A stretch of 64,000 nucleotides of DNA, taken from Saprospiraceae bacterium (lineage in GTDB: Bacteria; Bacteroidota; Bacteroidia; Chitinophagales; Saprospiraceae). A program made the position numbers and the translations under genes. The first letter of the stretch is position 1. The number at the start of each line of letters is the position of its first letter. Location: NCBI GenBank assembly GCA_016714895.1, contig JADKBV010000011.1, positions 62,001 through 126,000 on the forward strand, written 5' to 3'. Positions 9,194 to 19,781 of the stretch are shown here, piece after piece. Below the pieces are notes generated by a model. That model did not search any database. It was given only the letters and a program-made list of their open reading frames with translations, and had not been told where the DNA came from.

Positions 9194-10573
9194 TTAAATC
9201 ATATCTATTTTATGGTTTTTTATATATTTTGTCAGCCAGTTTCTGTTCATGAGGTTTGTATGTTTGCTCATATTTATCGGATTTATTCCTTTGTCAATAT
9301 CTTTGAGAACGGAAGCAAAATTGAGGTAACTGTTGACGATCTCATTGGATTGATTGTCGGGATTTCTTTTAAAATAGCCCAAAAAACTGTTTAGTACATT
9401 ATGATATACATCTGGCTCGGATTTTTTTTTGACAAACCAGGCAGCCAGATGCATAGAATAACATTGTATTTTTTCTGCTACATCATGAAAGGTTTTATGG
9501 TTCGTATGCAGAATGACATCATCATATTGGTCATGTTTTAGAAAGGCCATGGCGATACATACGTCTTTCGAATTTTTTGGACAATCACTATGTACATAAG
9601 GACTGTACTTTTCGATAAATTCCAATGAAAAAGGCAAACTGTTTATTTCTGCAACATTATTGACGAGATTGCGAAAATTGTGTGGCATAAGTTTACCTTT
9701 TTGATTAAAAACACCTCTGGTAAAAGCAAAATCGTATATAGAGTTGATTGTATCCGGAATCATAGATTCCTGTGACCTTTTTTTTGCCATAGTATAAAGA
9801 CGCAACAGATAAAATGTGTAGATGACTTCTTCAAAACTTCCATTTTCAGGAGGATTTTGTAAAAAAGAATTGACCAGATCTAAATATTGGTTAAATTCAA
9901 AATGTCTGAGTAAACCGGAAATTTGTGAGAGAAACGTATCTTTTGTATTATTTGTATTTTGTCCGGCAAATTTTTCAAGAAAGTGAAGATCGGCCTGAGG
10001 ATCAAAGGGGAACAATAAACTCCAGTTCAAAAGTTCCGCTTTGAGAATTTCTGCTGTATAGATTGTAAAATTTTTGAAAGAATCAGCCATCTCATGGGCG
10101 GCCGGCGCACCTGTTTTATATTTGTAGGGGTTATGGCTGAAGTACACCTCAAATTGAGCCATCCATTTGTATAACAGGTTATAATAATGATTGTCTGAGA
10201 GTGTGTTGGTTTTTGTATAATACTTATCAGCCAAAACGTAGAGGCCATGATTTTGAAAACCTCTGATCAGCAGAACGTCTTTAAGTTGCGGGTCACGATC
10301 AAGGCTTTGTTTTACGATCCAATCTTCAAGCAAATTATAGAGGACAGAAAGGTAGTTTGCAAAACCTTTGTCTGTATGTTTTTGATATTTTTTACCTCTT
10401 ATTTCCTCAAGGGTGGTTTCAGGTTTGATGTGGTGCAGGTTTTTTGTCAAAAATTTACAGATGCCGGATACTTCAGATTCGGGGAGGTGGTACAGATTGA
10501 CATATTTTTCAAAATTTTTATGCTCATCATCCGACAATGCTTTAAGTGCGACGATAAATTTTGGTAGAGCCAT
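9194..10573 (-). CDS. Large all-helical hypothetical protein
   Basis: 459 residues, ATG start at 10573. There is no signal peptide, membrane segment or catalytic motif; the sequence is almost entirely helical (MALPKFIVALKALSDDEHKNFEKYVNLY...). The spacing of aromatic and leucine residues is compatible with degenerate helical repeats. I have a general impression that proteins of this type are common in Saprospiraceae-like genomes, but cannot name a family. The N-terminal ~130 residues and the repeat-like body could be a protein-interaction scaffold; this is inference. The 90 bases upstream are AT-rich with short palindromes. Confidence 0.65.
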   Translation of the reverse strand: MALPKFIVALKALSDDEHKNFEKYVNLYHLPESEVSGICKFLTKNLHHIKPETTLEEIRGKKYQKHTDKGFANYLSVLYNLLEDWIVKQSLDRDPQLKDVLLIRGFQNHGLYVLADKYYTKTNTLSDNHYYNLLYKWMAQFEVYFSHNPYKYKTGAPAAHEMADSFKNFTIYTAEILKAELLNWSLLFPFDPQADLHFLEKFAGQNTNNTKDTFLSQISGLLRHFEFNQYLDLVNSFLQNPPENGSFEEVIYTFYLLRLYTMAKKRSQESMIPDTINSIYDFAFTRGVFNQKGKLMPHNFRNLVNNVAEINSLPFSLEFIEKYSPYVHSDCPKNSKDVCIAMAFLKHDQYDDVILHTNHKTFHDVAEKIQCYSMHLAAWFVKKKSEPDVYHNVLNSFLGYFKRNPDNQSNEIVNSYLNFASVLKDIDKGINPINMSKHTNLMNRNWLTKYIKNHKIDMI

Positions 10574-10770
10574 AACATCATTTTTATCAGGAAAATATCA
10601 AGGTGTAAATATAGCATAACAATATTATATACAATGACTTATAATATAATCATTATCATTTTATATATAAAAATCATCAGGAAAACGTCAAAATCTTTAT
10701 TAGGAATGGTGTAAGGATATGGTCACATTTGCATTATCATTAAAAAAGAATTTTTCATCAGAGACGTATT

Positions 10771-10858
10771 CCATTCCATGGCGCAACCATTTTTATTATC
10801 CGGTAATAATCAAGCCCTCTGGCAAAAAAAAGAACATACAAAAAGTGCCGTGGAATGG
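10771..10858 (+). other. Nested inverted repeats upstream of the T9SS gene (possible structured leader)
   Basis: Outer arms CCATTCCATGGCGC (10771-10784) and GTGCCGTGGAATGG (10845-10858) pair at 12 of 14 positions. A second perfect hairpin, TTATTA-TCCGG-TAATAA (10793-10809), lies inside. The structure is in the 328-base gap between the minus-strand gene and the ATG at 10902 and could form in the 5' untranslated RNA. The open frame reaching back to 10719 across it is not supported as coding. Confidence 0.35.
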
Positions 10859-10901
10859 TCGTCGATGGTGGGAGATTTTAAAACAAAACAACCAACCCGT
10901 T

Positions 10902-11960
10902 ATGAGATTATTTTTTACCTTTTTACTCATTTTTTTAATCTGTTTTGATACAGATGGACAGTGTATTGTCACCACAACAGAAACATCAACTATGTGGAAT
11001 CAAGGTATTGGCCCCGGGCCTTCAGCCCCAAATGGACAAGTCATCACTGTTTGTGAAGGGGGTGTTGTGACAAGTATTGCTATGTCAAAACATTTAGTTA
11101 TAAATGATAATACTACCGGCAGACTTGAGTTATACAGGAGTGGAACATCCTTTACCAATCTCATATGGACCAGGGATGGGTTCCCGATCAGTGCCGGGTC
11201 AAATATTACCGGTTTGAGCTGGGTTACTATAGATTTTACCATTGGAGAAGGGATAAGTTATTCTTTAAATCCCGATGAAGCTGTATCCTTTTTGTATAAA
11301 AGGACAGGCAATAATTTTAGTTATAGTTTTCATTTTAATGCAACAAATCCATATTCCGGCGGAATGATGGTCCGTGCAAATTTTCTTCCATGGAATAATG
11401 GAAACAATGATTGGATCATGAAAGTTGCCATGAATGATGCCTCCCTTCCGGTTGATTTTGTGGAGGAATTGTGGTGTAAACCAGAAAATGGAAAGGTCGT
11501 TTTATCCTGGACAACGGCTAATGAAATTAATAATCTTGGGTTTGATATCCAACGATCTCAGGACGGCATCAACTTTGAAACCATTGGTTGGGTAGATGGC
11601 CATGGCAATGAAAGTGGCCCCATCAGATATCATTTTGTTGACGACTTACCTCTCACCGGAAGAAATTACTATCGCCTCAAACAAAATGATTATGATGGAA
11701 AGTTTGACTATTCCCATATCACCCACATAGATATAAAAAGAAGTGGCAACTTAGCCATATTTCCCAATCCTGTCACGGATATTCTCAACATACAGATCGA
11801 AGAAGATGAAACATTTACCATTTATGATCAAATGATGAAACCGGTAAAAAAAGGAGTTATTCCGGCTTCAAGACAAATATCGGTTTCTGATCTCCTTTCC
11901 GGAATGTACTTTCTGTATCTTTCTGAAAGAGGAGAATATGAAAGATTTGTGAAGGGGTAA
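10902..11960 (+). CDS. Secreted protein with T9SS type A sorting domain
   Basis: 352 residues from the ATG at 10902, chosen because it opens a clear signal peptide (MRLFFTFLLIFLICFDTDGQ); the frame extends upstream to 10719, but that part is not signal-like. The N-terminal ~165 residues are a beta-rich domain of unknown type. Then comes a segment common in Bacteroidota exported proteins (LPVDFVEELWCKPENGKVVLSWTTA...NNLGFDIQRSQDGINFETIGWV), an FN3-like domain. The last ~70 residues (NLAIFPNPVTDILNIQI...GMYFLYL) are a type A sorting domain. Probably released or attached at the cell surface. No operon partner is evident. Confidence 0.8.
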   Translation: MRLFFTFLLIFLICFDTDGQCIVTTTETSTMWNQGIGPGPSAPNGQVITVCEGGVVTSIAMSKHLVINDNTTGRLELYRSGTSFTNLIWTRDGFPISAGSNITGLSWVTIDFTIGEGISYSLNPDEAVSFLYKRTGNNFSYSFHFNATNPYSGGMMVRANFLPWNNGNNDWIMKVAMNDASLPVDFVEELWCKPENGKVVLSWTTANEINNLGFDIQRSQDGINFETIGWVDGHGNESGPIRYHFVDDLPLTGRNYYRLKQNDYDGKFDYSHITHIDIKRSGNLAIFPNPVTDILNIQIEEDETFTIYDQMMKPVKKGVIPASRQISVSDLLSGMYFLYLSERGEYERFVKG

Positions 11961-12095
11961 TCAAATCAGGAGTTTTCCGAAAATCCATAAAAGAGTAGGG
12001 CGGGGAAGCTGAAAACAGTTTTAACGTGAGGTGAAGTTATCCCAATTTTATAAAAAGGGGAAAAACACCCTGAGAAAAGGGGGAAAATCCTGTGA

Positions 12096-12123
12096 TTGTA
12101 TAAGAGGTATAAAGATATTTTTG
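12096..12123 (+). promoter_or_regulatory. Bacteroidota-type promoter before the phospholipase gene
   Basis: TTG at 12096-12098, a 17-base spacer and TATTTTTG at 12116-12123 match the TTG-N17-23-TAnnTTTG consensus. The start codon follows about 50 bases after the -7 box. The rest of 11961-12174 is featureless. Confidence 0.55.
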
Positions 12124-12174
12124 TGAGAATATTAATTTTAACTAACAATTTATTAAACCATAAAATTAATTAAA

Positions 12175-14118
12175 ATGCCAGGACCTGCTCTACATCATAT
12201 GATAGCTGAAAGGCTGAAATCCAATATTAGTCTAAATAATGGTTTAGGATCTCAAATGACCACAAGCCAATACGAAAGTTTACAACAGCTACTTTCTGAT
12301 CCAAAGAATTTACCATATTTATTTTTGGGATCCCAAGGGCCCGATTTTTTATTCTTTAATACAAAAGACATGTCGCCCACAATAAAGGCAATTGCTGATT
12401 TCTATTTTGAAGTTAGCGACTTTATAGTTGAGTTTCGAAAAAAGCTTTTGGAATTATTGCCACAACCAGTTCTAGATGCCTTGGCCGCTTTCGACGAAGC
12501 TGTAAATGAAGTTATTGAAGATTCAGTATTATTAAGTGAGTTGCAACAGACTTTTAATGATATAAAACAATTGCTTGATGGATTTTCTGCTACTCTGATG
12601 ACTATGATTACAAAATTTATCTCAGAATTCAATCTTTTTGATGAATTTGATCATCCTTATCGTGATGGTATTGAAATGAATAAAACTGACTGGTGGTGGT
12701 TTGATGCTCTTCATTATAGAAAAACTGGAAAATTCACGAAAGCTTTGCTTGATGATTCTTCATTAAGCTCTGATGATCCAAAATACCTATATGCATTAGG
12801 TTATCTAACTCATTATTCAGCAGATACGGTAGGTCATCCATATGTCAATTTGATATCAGGCGGTCCTTATAGATCTCATGCTCAAAGACATAAAACGGGA
12901 GAAAATTATCAAGATGTCTTTAATCTATTTAACCATACTGGAATTGATTGGAATCACTCAAAGTTTCACGCATTGTATAATTTTAACTTTACTGGAGATA
13001 TAAATACTGATGCAAACATTCCTGATTCGAATACTAATTTGCCAAACGATTTGGCTGAAATGATTGCTAATGCTATTAACCGAATATACCAAGAAGACCC
13101 TGTCGGTGCTCCTGATCCTGAAGTTGAATATGGTAAAAGCATTACTGCTGAAGATGTTAATAATGCATACAGGATTTACTACAAATGGTTCAGAAATGTA
13201 ACAGAGACAGGTACATTACCATACCCAGTAGCTTATTCTTTCTCAGAAGAATTGAGAGAAGTATGGGAACAAGCTATGGAGAATCTTGGCAATGTAGGAG
13301 ACTTTCTTGAAAATGCAATCGATGAAGCTGGGAGTTTTGGTTTGTTAAGTATATTTTTTATATTGGCAGCATTGATCGTAGGAGCTGTAATGGCAGCTGC
13401 TGCAATCGCTGATGCTATCGCAGGTGGAATTACCACATTAGGGACGTCTACAATTAGAGCGGCAGCGTGTTTGATTTACGAGCAGTTGTTCAATTCTTAT
13501 CAAACTTTTAGATTAGGTGTAGCTATGAATGGTTTGGCATTCCCAATGCAAGAGCATTTGGCCGAACCAAGATTGACTCAATTTGCAAATCCTGCGAATT
13601 CCGATACTACAGGTGCTACAGGTATAGCTGCAGCACCTCATTTGCCATTTCAAAGATTTGAACCAAGCACATTTCTAGGGAGCCTATTTAACCAAGAGCG
13701 TCATCTTGTATATCCTACTACTCAAACTGAGAATGATCAAATTATGGGAATGATAGATAGTTATCTTACTCAACCATCAACTCATTATGCATTTGGCGAA
13801 ATTCCTTTTCAGCCTGCTGATATATTACAACAGTTATCTGATTTAACACCTAATGATGATGCAATCAACAATGACGACGGTACAATACTCAAAACCATTT
13901 TGGATAGCAAAGCTTCATTAGGAAATGCGATGACTCTTATTGAAAAGAGCCACGAAAGAATACAGCAAAACCAAAATATAGTAGATTTTAATCTAGATGG
14001 GGACAGAGGATATTCCTATTTGTGTTGGACACAAACAAAAGATTCTGAACCAAACGAAGTTGACTTTCCAGAACAATTAGTTATCAACCCAGAAGTGAAG
14101 CTTAATTTTATAAAGTAA
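12175..14118 (+). CDS. Zinc-dependent phospholipase C-like protein with central hydrophobic hairpin
   Basis: 647 residues, no signal peptide. The N-terminal ~260 residues fit the zinc-dependent phospholipase C fold: His7-His8 near the start (ALHHMIAERL), SQGPDFLFF around 53-61, DALHYRKTGK around 177-186, the metal-ligand motif THYSADTVGHP (H-x3-D-x3-H) around 212-222, and HAQRHKTGE around 234-242. Such enzymes cleave phospholipid head groups using three zinc ions. Around residues 385-425 is a long hydrophobic, Ala/Gly-rich segment (SIFFILAALIVGAVMAAAAIADAIAGGI) that could insert into membranes. The C-terminal ~170 residues are unassigned. The next gene starts 13 bases downstream. A membrane-acting effector or toxin role is a reasonable inference, and the lack of a signal peptide means that export would need a dedicated route. 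Confidence 0.75.
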   Translation: MPGPALHHMIAERLKSNISLNNGLGSQMTTSQYESLQQLLSDPKNLPYLFLGSQGPDFLFFNTKDMSPTIKAIADFYFEVSDFIVEFRKKLLELLPQPVLDALAAFDEAVNEVIEDSVLLSELQQTFNDIKQLLDGFSATLMTMITKFISEFNLFDEFDHPYRDGIEMNKTDWWWFDALHYRKTGKFTKALLDDSSLSSDDPKYLYALGYLTHYSADTVGHPYVNLISGGPYRSHAQRHKTGENYQDVFNLFNHTGIDWNHSKFHALYNFNFTGDINTDANIPDSNTNLPNDLAEMIANAINRIYQEDPVGAPDPEVEYGKSITAEDVNNAYRIYYKWFRNVTETGTLPYPVAYSFSEELREVWEQAMENLGNVGDFLENAIDEAGSFGLLSIFFILAALIVGAVMAAAAIADAIAGGITTLGTSTIRAAACLIYEQLFNSYQTFRLGVAMNGLAFPMQEHLAEPRLTQFANPANSDTTGATGIAAAPHLPFQRFEPSTFLGSLFNQERHLVYPTTQTENDQIMGMIDSYLTQPSTHYAFGEIPFQPADILQQLSDLTPNDDAINNDDGTILKTILDSKASLGNAMTLIEKSHERIQQNQNIVDFNLDGDRGYSYLCWTQTKDSEPNEVDFPEQLVINPEVKLNFIK

Positions 14119-14131
14119 AAACAAATTAATC

Positions 14132-15271
14132 ATGTCTTTAGAAAACCTAAAAAATGCTCAGGAATTTATCACTAAAATAAAATCAAAAATTGTTGATAAA
14201 GAGCCACAAATGAAAGACTTGTGGAAAAGCTTAATTACAAAATCTCCTATCAAAGATAGAAAACCACCAAGAGACTTTAAGGATAGTTCGTATTTATATA
14301 TACGATCCTACGATGGAGACAATGGCGTTAGACCAGGCGCAACTGGAATTCCATATTGGATATCGCCTGACGTTAATGTAGCACCAGAATCTTCTTTAAA
14401 TTCGTATACTTCTGAACTTAACGTTGGAACACTATATAATCTCGAATGTCTAGTGCACAATCGCGGTGACTTAATAGTTCCTTCTGCAAAAGTTGAGTTT
14501 TACCTAGTGACACCAAGTCTTGGGTTTGACACTAGGTATGCGAAAAAAATCGGAATAACTAGTGGGTGGGTTAACTGCTATGGATCAACCAAGTTAAGTA
14601 TTAAGTACATGATCCAACCTGATGACAGTGGTCATAAATGTTTATTTGCCCGCGTATTCTCTTTTTCTCCTTTAGAACTTCCAATTCACGATACATTATT
14701 AAACCCATATGAAGATAGGCATATCGGACAAAAAAATTTAAATATACTGCCACAAATGATGGCCATGCGCATAAATATTCTTCATATGCCAATTGCAAAT
14801 GTAGAAGTGGTTTTTAAACCCATGAATAGAGAAGCTTTACTCGCTACAAGGCATCCTTCATTAAAAGACTTTAAAGTAAAGGAAGGTGAAAAATTTATCA
14901 AAGTGTTGCAAAATTTCAAATTAGAACCAAGTAAGAAAAACGGTAATATTGAAGTAATTGGAAGTAAAGGAATGTTCAAAATGAAATTTAATGAAAAAGG
15001 TATGTATGGATTTGATGAACAAAAAAGGGTCCTTAAAATGATAGAACTTGTAAAAAAGAAAATCAGTTCAGGTAAAGGAGACAGAAATGTTTTTAAAAAG
15101 GAAATTGCTGAGTTTAGAAAAATGAACAAAGAATACAAAATGTCACTAATGAACCTTACTATACCAGATTTTGGGCTCAAGAAGGGAGAAATGGTCGGAG
15201 TTGAGATTAGTGCTACAAACAAATTGGATGGTAAGGTATTTGGAGGTATTACGTTGTTTGTAACAGGCTAA
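14132..15271 (+). CDS. Ig/CARDB-like protein, second gene of the phospholipase cluster
   Basis: 379 residues, no signal peptide or membrane helix. After a helical N-terminus (~50 residues), residues ~55-200 look like an Ig-type CARDB-like beta-sandwich: YLYIRSYDGDNGVRPG, IPYWISPDVNV, then NVGTLYNLECLVHNRGDLIVPSAKVEFYLV. The 'V-x-NRG-x-A-x-V-x-FY' pattern is typical of that fold. The remainder is lysine-rich and mixed helical, with a final short beta segment (GVEISATNKLDGKVFGGITLFV). Thirteen bases separate it from the phospholipase gene, so they are surely co-transcribed. It may be a binding or adaptor subunit for the other two products; that is inferred from position only. Confidence 0.65.
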   Translation: MSLENLKNAQEFITKIKSKIVDKEPQMKDLWKSLITKSPIKDRKPPRDFKDSSYLYIRSYDGDNGVRPGATGIPYWISPDVNVAPESSLNSYTSELNVGTLYNLECLVHNRGDLIVPSAKVEFYLVTPSLGFDTRYAKKIGITSGWVNCYGSTKLSIKYMIQPDDSGHKCLFARVFSFSPLELPIHDTLLNPYEDRHIGQKNLNILPQMMAMRINILHMPIANVEVVFKPMNREALLATRHPSLKDFKVKEGEKFIKVLQNFKLEPSKKNGNIEVIGSKGMFKMKFNEKGMYGFDEQKRVLKMIELVKKKISSGKGDRNVFKKEIAEFRKMNKEYKMSLMNLTIPDFGLKKGEMVGVEISATNKLDGKVFGGITLFVTG

Positions 15272-15437
15272 AATTACTAAATAAAAGAAAATATTGAGTA
15301 GCGAAATTAGTAAATGACAAAAATATAAGTTCTAATGACAAATAAGTAAGAAGCAATCAGCTTAGATTGGACTAATTTTTAGATCACAGGTATATTTATA
15401 TATTACATAACATTTTTTTAAAAACATAAAGGTTTCT

Positions 15438-18400
15438 ATGGCAAAATCAAGTCTACATCACGCAAAATCAAGTGGCTCATCACTATATGCAGTACTCTCC
15501 TTAAGTGTCCTTCAATCTTTGGATTATGAAAAAATCCAAAAATTACAGCAAATAGGAATTTTCACTATAGGGGATTTACTTCATTATAAACCTATCATTT
15601 ATGCTCAGATAGTAATGTCTGTTGCAAATAGGGAGATTGGTCATGATATTTCTTTGGAAAATTATATTGATAATGGATCCTTAACTACTCCAATACCAGA
15701 TCTGCCAAGTTTGGTGGTATCAAAAATAGACGGTATCGATGTGGCGACAGAAACTATCTTAAATGCCGACTTTAATGTTTTTACAATCCGTGACCTATCC
15801 TTATTTGGACCATTCTTTGAAGCACAACAATTTTTAACTGATGACCCAGAAGTATTTAATGAACCAGCTTCAGCTCCAGATGATTTATTACCTAAAATTT
15901 TAGGAAGTACTTCAAGTATAGCAAGGTTCAGTAATTATATCAAGGATGAAGATTTAGTATTAGAAACTAAATTTTCTACTAATTATACTGATGATGAATT
16001 GAATAAAGAGTTATATGAAATATTTAATGCGAAATATCCAAAATTGACCTTTGGATTAATTGCAGGTTTTAAGCAAGAATGGATTAATATGGGAACTCAC
16101 CTTGGAGAGGTTATTCATAGTTTGGCATTGGCCCCAGGGGAATCAGTTAATATTACAAAAATTGACTGGTATAGAAGAGAAAGTAGTCAAAGAGATGAAA
16201 ATACAACAGTCGATGAAAAACTTACATCCAACTTAGTTCATACAAGGGCATTAAATGAAGTTGTAAAGACAACTGCCAGAGAACATCTTAATGGTAATAC
16301 TTCACTAGAAGCGGCAACTAAAAATTCTGGGTATGGGTTAACAGCTAGTGGAGCATCAGCTTCATCTTCTGGAGGTTCAGCATCAGGTGATTTGAGTATT
16401 AAAGGATTGCCCTTTAAAATTGCAGGATCATTTTTACAATCAGTTGCAGGGGCTATTGGATTTTCTGCTGTATTTTCAAAGAACCAGCAATCAGGCACAA
16501 TGACATCACAGTCAAATGGAGTTCGGGAAATAATCGGAAATTTACAGCAAAATATCAATGAAGCTACAGTCCAAAACTCGTCAAATGTGCGTTCACTTTA
16601 TTCGTCAGTTATTGTAACAGATCAACAACAAGAGTCAGAAAATATAAATACCAGAAATGTTACCAACTATAACCATTCTCATGCCCTTACCATCCAATAC
16701 TATGAAGTACTACAACGTTATGAAATTGTCAACAGATTGGAAAAGTGGGAACCAATAATATTTATACCTTTTCGTCCTATCCAGTTCAATATTGAGATTA
16801 TAAAAAAGTATTGGTTTATTCTTCAAGAACCAATAAGAGAAACTTTTCCTGAAAAATATTTACAGTTTAATCAATTTATAACCATTTTTAATAGCTTAAA
16901 TCCTGAATTTGATATAAATAGCGCGATTAAAGTTGAAAAAGTTAAATTAATAATGAATGGCATTTCAACTGATGATTATAAATCAACAATAATATTTAGT
17001 CCACTTATTAATCAACCTCATAGATTTATTGAGGTAATTATTAATCAACCATCCATTGTTTCAAAGCAAATGCAAAATTCTCCAACGGAAATAATTATTA
17101 ATAGACCAATTGAAGACTTTGACACAATAAATGTAAAATGGAGTCCTTCTTCAAGCACAATATTTCCTCCAAGAACGATGGGAATTTGCAATATACAAAT
17201 CAATCTGGAGTTTACGTTACGAGATGACAATAACAACATAATAATTGTACAAAAATCATATAATAAGGCCATAGATTATATGGAGTTGTATCAAATTTAT
17301 AGTGTTCCGATGGTTTTATCAACTAACCTGGAAGCTGATATAAGAAATCAGTTAACGAACAATATTGATTATACGAATCTTGATATTCAAGAAGAATTGA
17401 TACAACATTTTAATCAAAACAAATACTCATACACTCGATTTTTACTTTCATCATTAGAATCTGATCAGTTAACAGATATCATTGAGAGTATAACCTTCAA
17501 CATGAATGGTTCAGAGAGTAATTTGACCACTTACATACATCCTTCACCTATTGCTATAAGTGAAAACTATTTATTATTTTCACCCAGAAAGCTTCCTCGC
17601 GAATATAGAGGTGATATTATATGGCAGTATATTGCAAATCTAAATGCACTTCTCATTGAATATAAAAAATCAAACAGCAATAAAGTAAAGGATACTGTAT
17701 ATCTTCCTACGGCTGGGGTATTTGCAGAAGCAATTCTGGGAAGGTCAAATGCATCTGAATTTGTAGACCCAAGGCGATTTTGGAATTGGCAGGATTCACC
17801 AATACCGTTCAGCGCACCTCAAATTGCAGCAATTTCAACTGGCAATCATGTTGTTTCTGATAATACAGATTCATTATCACCTAATGTACCAGCAAGTAAC
17901 CTAAATATCATAAACCCAACTGCTTACCCTCTTCCAAATTCATTAACAAGTTCTATGATGGCCATCCAAAATGGAAACATGTTTAGAGATATGTCAAATG
18001 CAGGTAATTTGACTTCAATACTCAGTAATTTAGCGAATTTGGCAAATAATACTGCTTCCTTAGCGGGTAATCTTTCTGGCCAGGCAGCTGAGAATGCATT
18101 AAATAGTGCAATAGCACTAGGCAATCAAGTGGCAGGAATGGTGAATAATGCGTCAAAGATGAATCTGCCGTCAGCTCCAAGTAATCCTACACAAAAAGCT
18201 GGTCTACTAAATACAATAGAAGATCTAAATAAAAACAACAAACAAAATTCAGATTATACACCTAAAGAGAAAGCTGTTTTGGCATCACAAGGATTAGATT
18301 ATGATAGTTTGATTGCTAGTAGTGATCCAAATTTTTATTATGCTGGCACAAATACAAATAATTTCGATTTTTCCAAACAAGGAGGAATTCGCACTTCAAA

Positions 18401-18593
18401 TTTTATAAGAAATATTGAGTATGATACGAGAATTTATTTAGTAATTGAAGAGAATTATCTTAACTATCGAATAGATCAAAATATTTCAATACAAGAACGG
18501 GATAAAATAGTAAAAAAATTAGATGAATATTTTATTGAATTAAATTATCTTGGAATGTATAGCAAAATTATTGAAAACTTTGTTAATTTGTAA
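15438..18593 (+). pseudogene. Very large protein of unknown family, C-terminus cut off by an IS3 insertion
   Basis: 1051 residues as it stands; the last codon and the stop are supplied by the left end of the inserted element. Residues ~1-130 contain two helix-hairpin-helix-like units (LQQIGIFTIGDLLHYKP and IDGIDVATETILNADFNVFTIRDLSLFG). Residues ~200-440 form the most conserved-looking part: LGEVIHSLALAPGESVNITKIDWYRR, a Ser/Gly-rich stretch, and NYNHSHALTIQYYEVLQRYEIV. The rest includes beta-rich parts and an Ala/Asn-rich amphipathic segment (~850-910). There is no signal peptide or known catalytic motif. Joined to the fragment after the element, the gene encodes 1263 residues, so ~214 are lost. 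Whether the truncated protein still works is unknown. It is the third member of the phospholipase cluster (166-base gap). Confidence 0.75.
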
Positions 18594-18651
18594 CACTCCC
18601 CAAAAATAGGACCAATGGTTAAGTTAAAAAAAGTTCTTAAATTTGACCGTT

Positions 18652-18945
18652 ATGACAAAACAAAGCAGACGCAAATTCAGTGCAAGCTTCAAGGCTAAAG
18701 TAGCAATGGAAGCTATCAAAAACGAGAAGACCTTGGCAGAATTGAGTAAACAATTCGAGGTCAACGCAGTAGTAATATCGCGATGGAAAGCGGAATTATT
18801 GGAAAATATTTCCAATGTATTTGAAAAAAAATCAAATACTGAAAGGGAAGAAGAAGTTGACATAGAAAAGCTCTATGCACAAATCGGCCAGTTAAAGGTT
18901 GAAAACGATTTTTTAAAAAAAAGTTGCAAGAAACTGGGGATATGA
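18652..18945 (+). CDS. IS3-family transposase OrfA
   Basis: About 97 residues from the ATG at 18652 (an ATG also exists at 18643). It shows a helix-turn-helix of the IS3 OrfA type (RRKFSASFKAKVAMEAIKNEKTLAELSKQFEV...ISRWKAELL) followed by a leucine-zipper-like region (IEKLYAQIGQLKVENDFLKK). This protein binds the element ends. Its 3' end contains a run of eight A (18915-18922) with the heptamer A_AAA_AAA in frame, the usual kind of site for -1 frameshifting into orfB. Confidence 0.88.
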   Translation: MTKQSRRKFSASFKAKVAMEAIKNEKTLAELSKQFEVNAVVISRWKAELLENISNVFEKKSNTEREEEVDIEKLYAQIGQLKVENDFLKKSCKKLGI

Positions 18946-19781
18946 AGTGTAGACAGCAACTAATCGAAGTCAGGCACAAAAAATTATCCATCCGTAAACA
19001 ATGTGATCTTCTTCGGGTGAGCCGAAGCAGTTTCTATTACGAGCCATGTGAAGAAAAACCTGAGAATGTTGAGATGATGGACATCATGGATAAGCATCTG
19101 ATCCACCATCCTACAGAAGGCGTTGAGTCTATGGTTTTTTTTCTAAAAGACAGAGGATTCAATGTGGGGCCCAAGCGAATCAGGCGACTATTTAAGCTAA
19201 TGGGTAGAGAGACGTTGTACAGGAAGAAGAACCTGAGTAAGAGGGGATTAATCCATTACATTAAACCGTATTTATTAAGAAATTTGGATATCAATAGACC
19301 CAATCAGGTATGGTGTACAGACATTACGTATATACCGATGAAAAAGGGATTCATGTACCTGACTGCCTATATAGATGTCTACAGTAGAAAGATCATGAGC
19401 TTTGGAATAAGTAACACGATGACAACTAAATGGTGCGTTGAAGTCCTGGAAGAAGGAATAAGAAAATACGGCAAACCTGAAATAATAAATTCAGATCAAG
19501 GGTCCCAATACACGTCTTTGGCATGGAATGAGCGCTTGACAAAAGAAGGAATACAAATTTCTATGGATGGCAAAGGCAGAGCAACAGACAATGCATGGAT
19601 TGAAAGATTTTGGAAGACCTTAAAAACAGAGTACGTGTATCTAAACCCCAGCGAAAATGGTTTTGAACTTTTTAAAGGAGTTCAAAACCATATCGCTTAC
19701 TACCACCAGAAAACACATCACACGACAAAACAAAAACCTGAAGATCGATTTCATAAATTTAATTGGAAACAAGTAGCATGA
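18924..19781 (+). CDS. IS3-family transposase OrfB (DDE integrase core)
   Basis: About 285 residues in the -1 frame relative to orfA, with which it overlaps; probably made as an OrfAB fusion. An HTH_21-like N-terminal region (KLSIRKQCDLLRVSRSSFYY) precedes the rve integrase core. The catalytic triad is visible: Asp in WCTDITYIP, Asp in NSDQGSQY, and Glu in DNAWIERFWKTLK. No stop or frameshift breaks the core, so the element is probably able to move. Confidence 0.9.
   Translation: MQETGDMKCRQQLIEVRHKKLSIRKQCDLLRVSRSSFYYEPCEEKPENVEMMDIMDKHLIHHPTEGVESMVFFLKDRGFNVGPKRIRRLFKLMGRETLYRKKNLSKRGLIHYIKPYLLRNLDINRPNQVWCTDITYIPMKKGFMYLTAYIDVYSRKIMSFGISNTMTTKWCVEVLEEGIRKYGKPEIINSDQGSQYTSLAWNERLTKEGIQISMDGKGRATDNAWIERFWKTLKTEYVYLNPSENGFELFKGVQNHIAYYHQKTHHTTKQKPEDRFHKFNWKQVA

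Noticed and set aside
10719..10901. Upstream extension of the T9SS gene frame
   Set aside because: The extension has no signal-peptide character, crosses a structured repeat, and the Met at 10902 opens a clear signal peptide.
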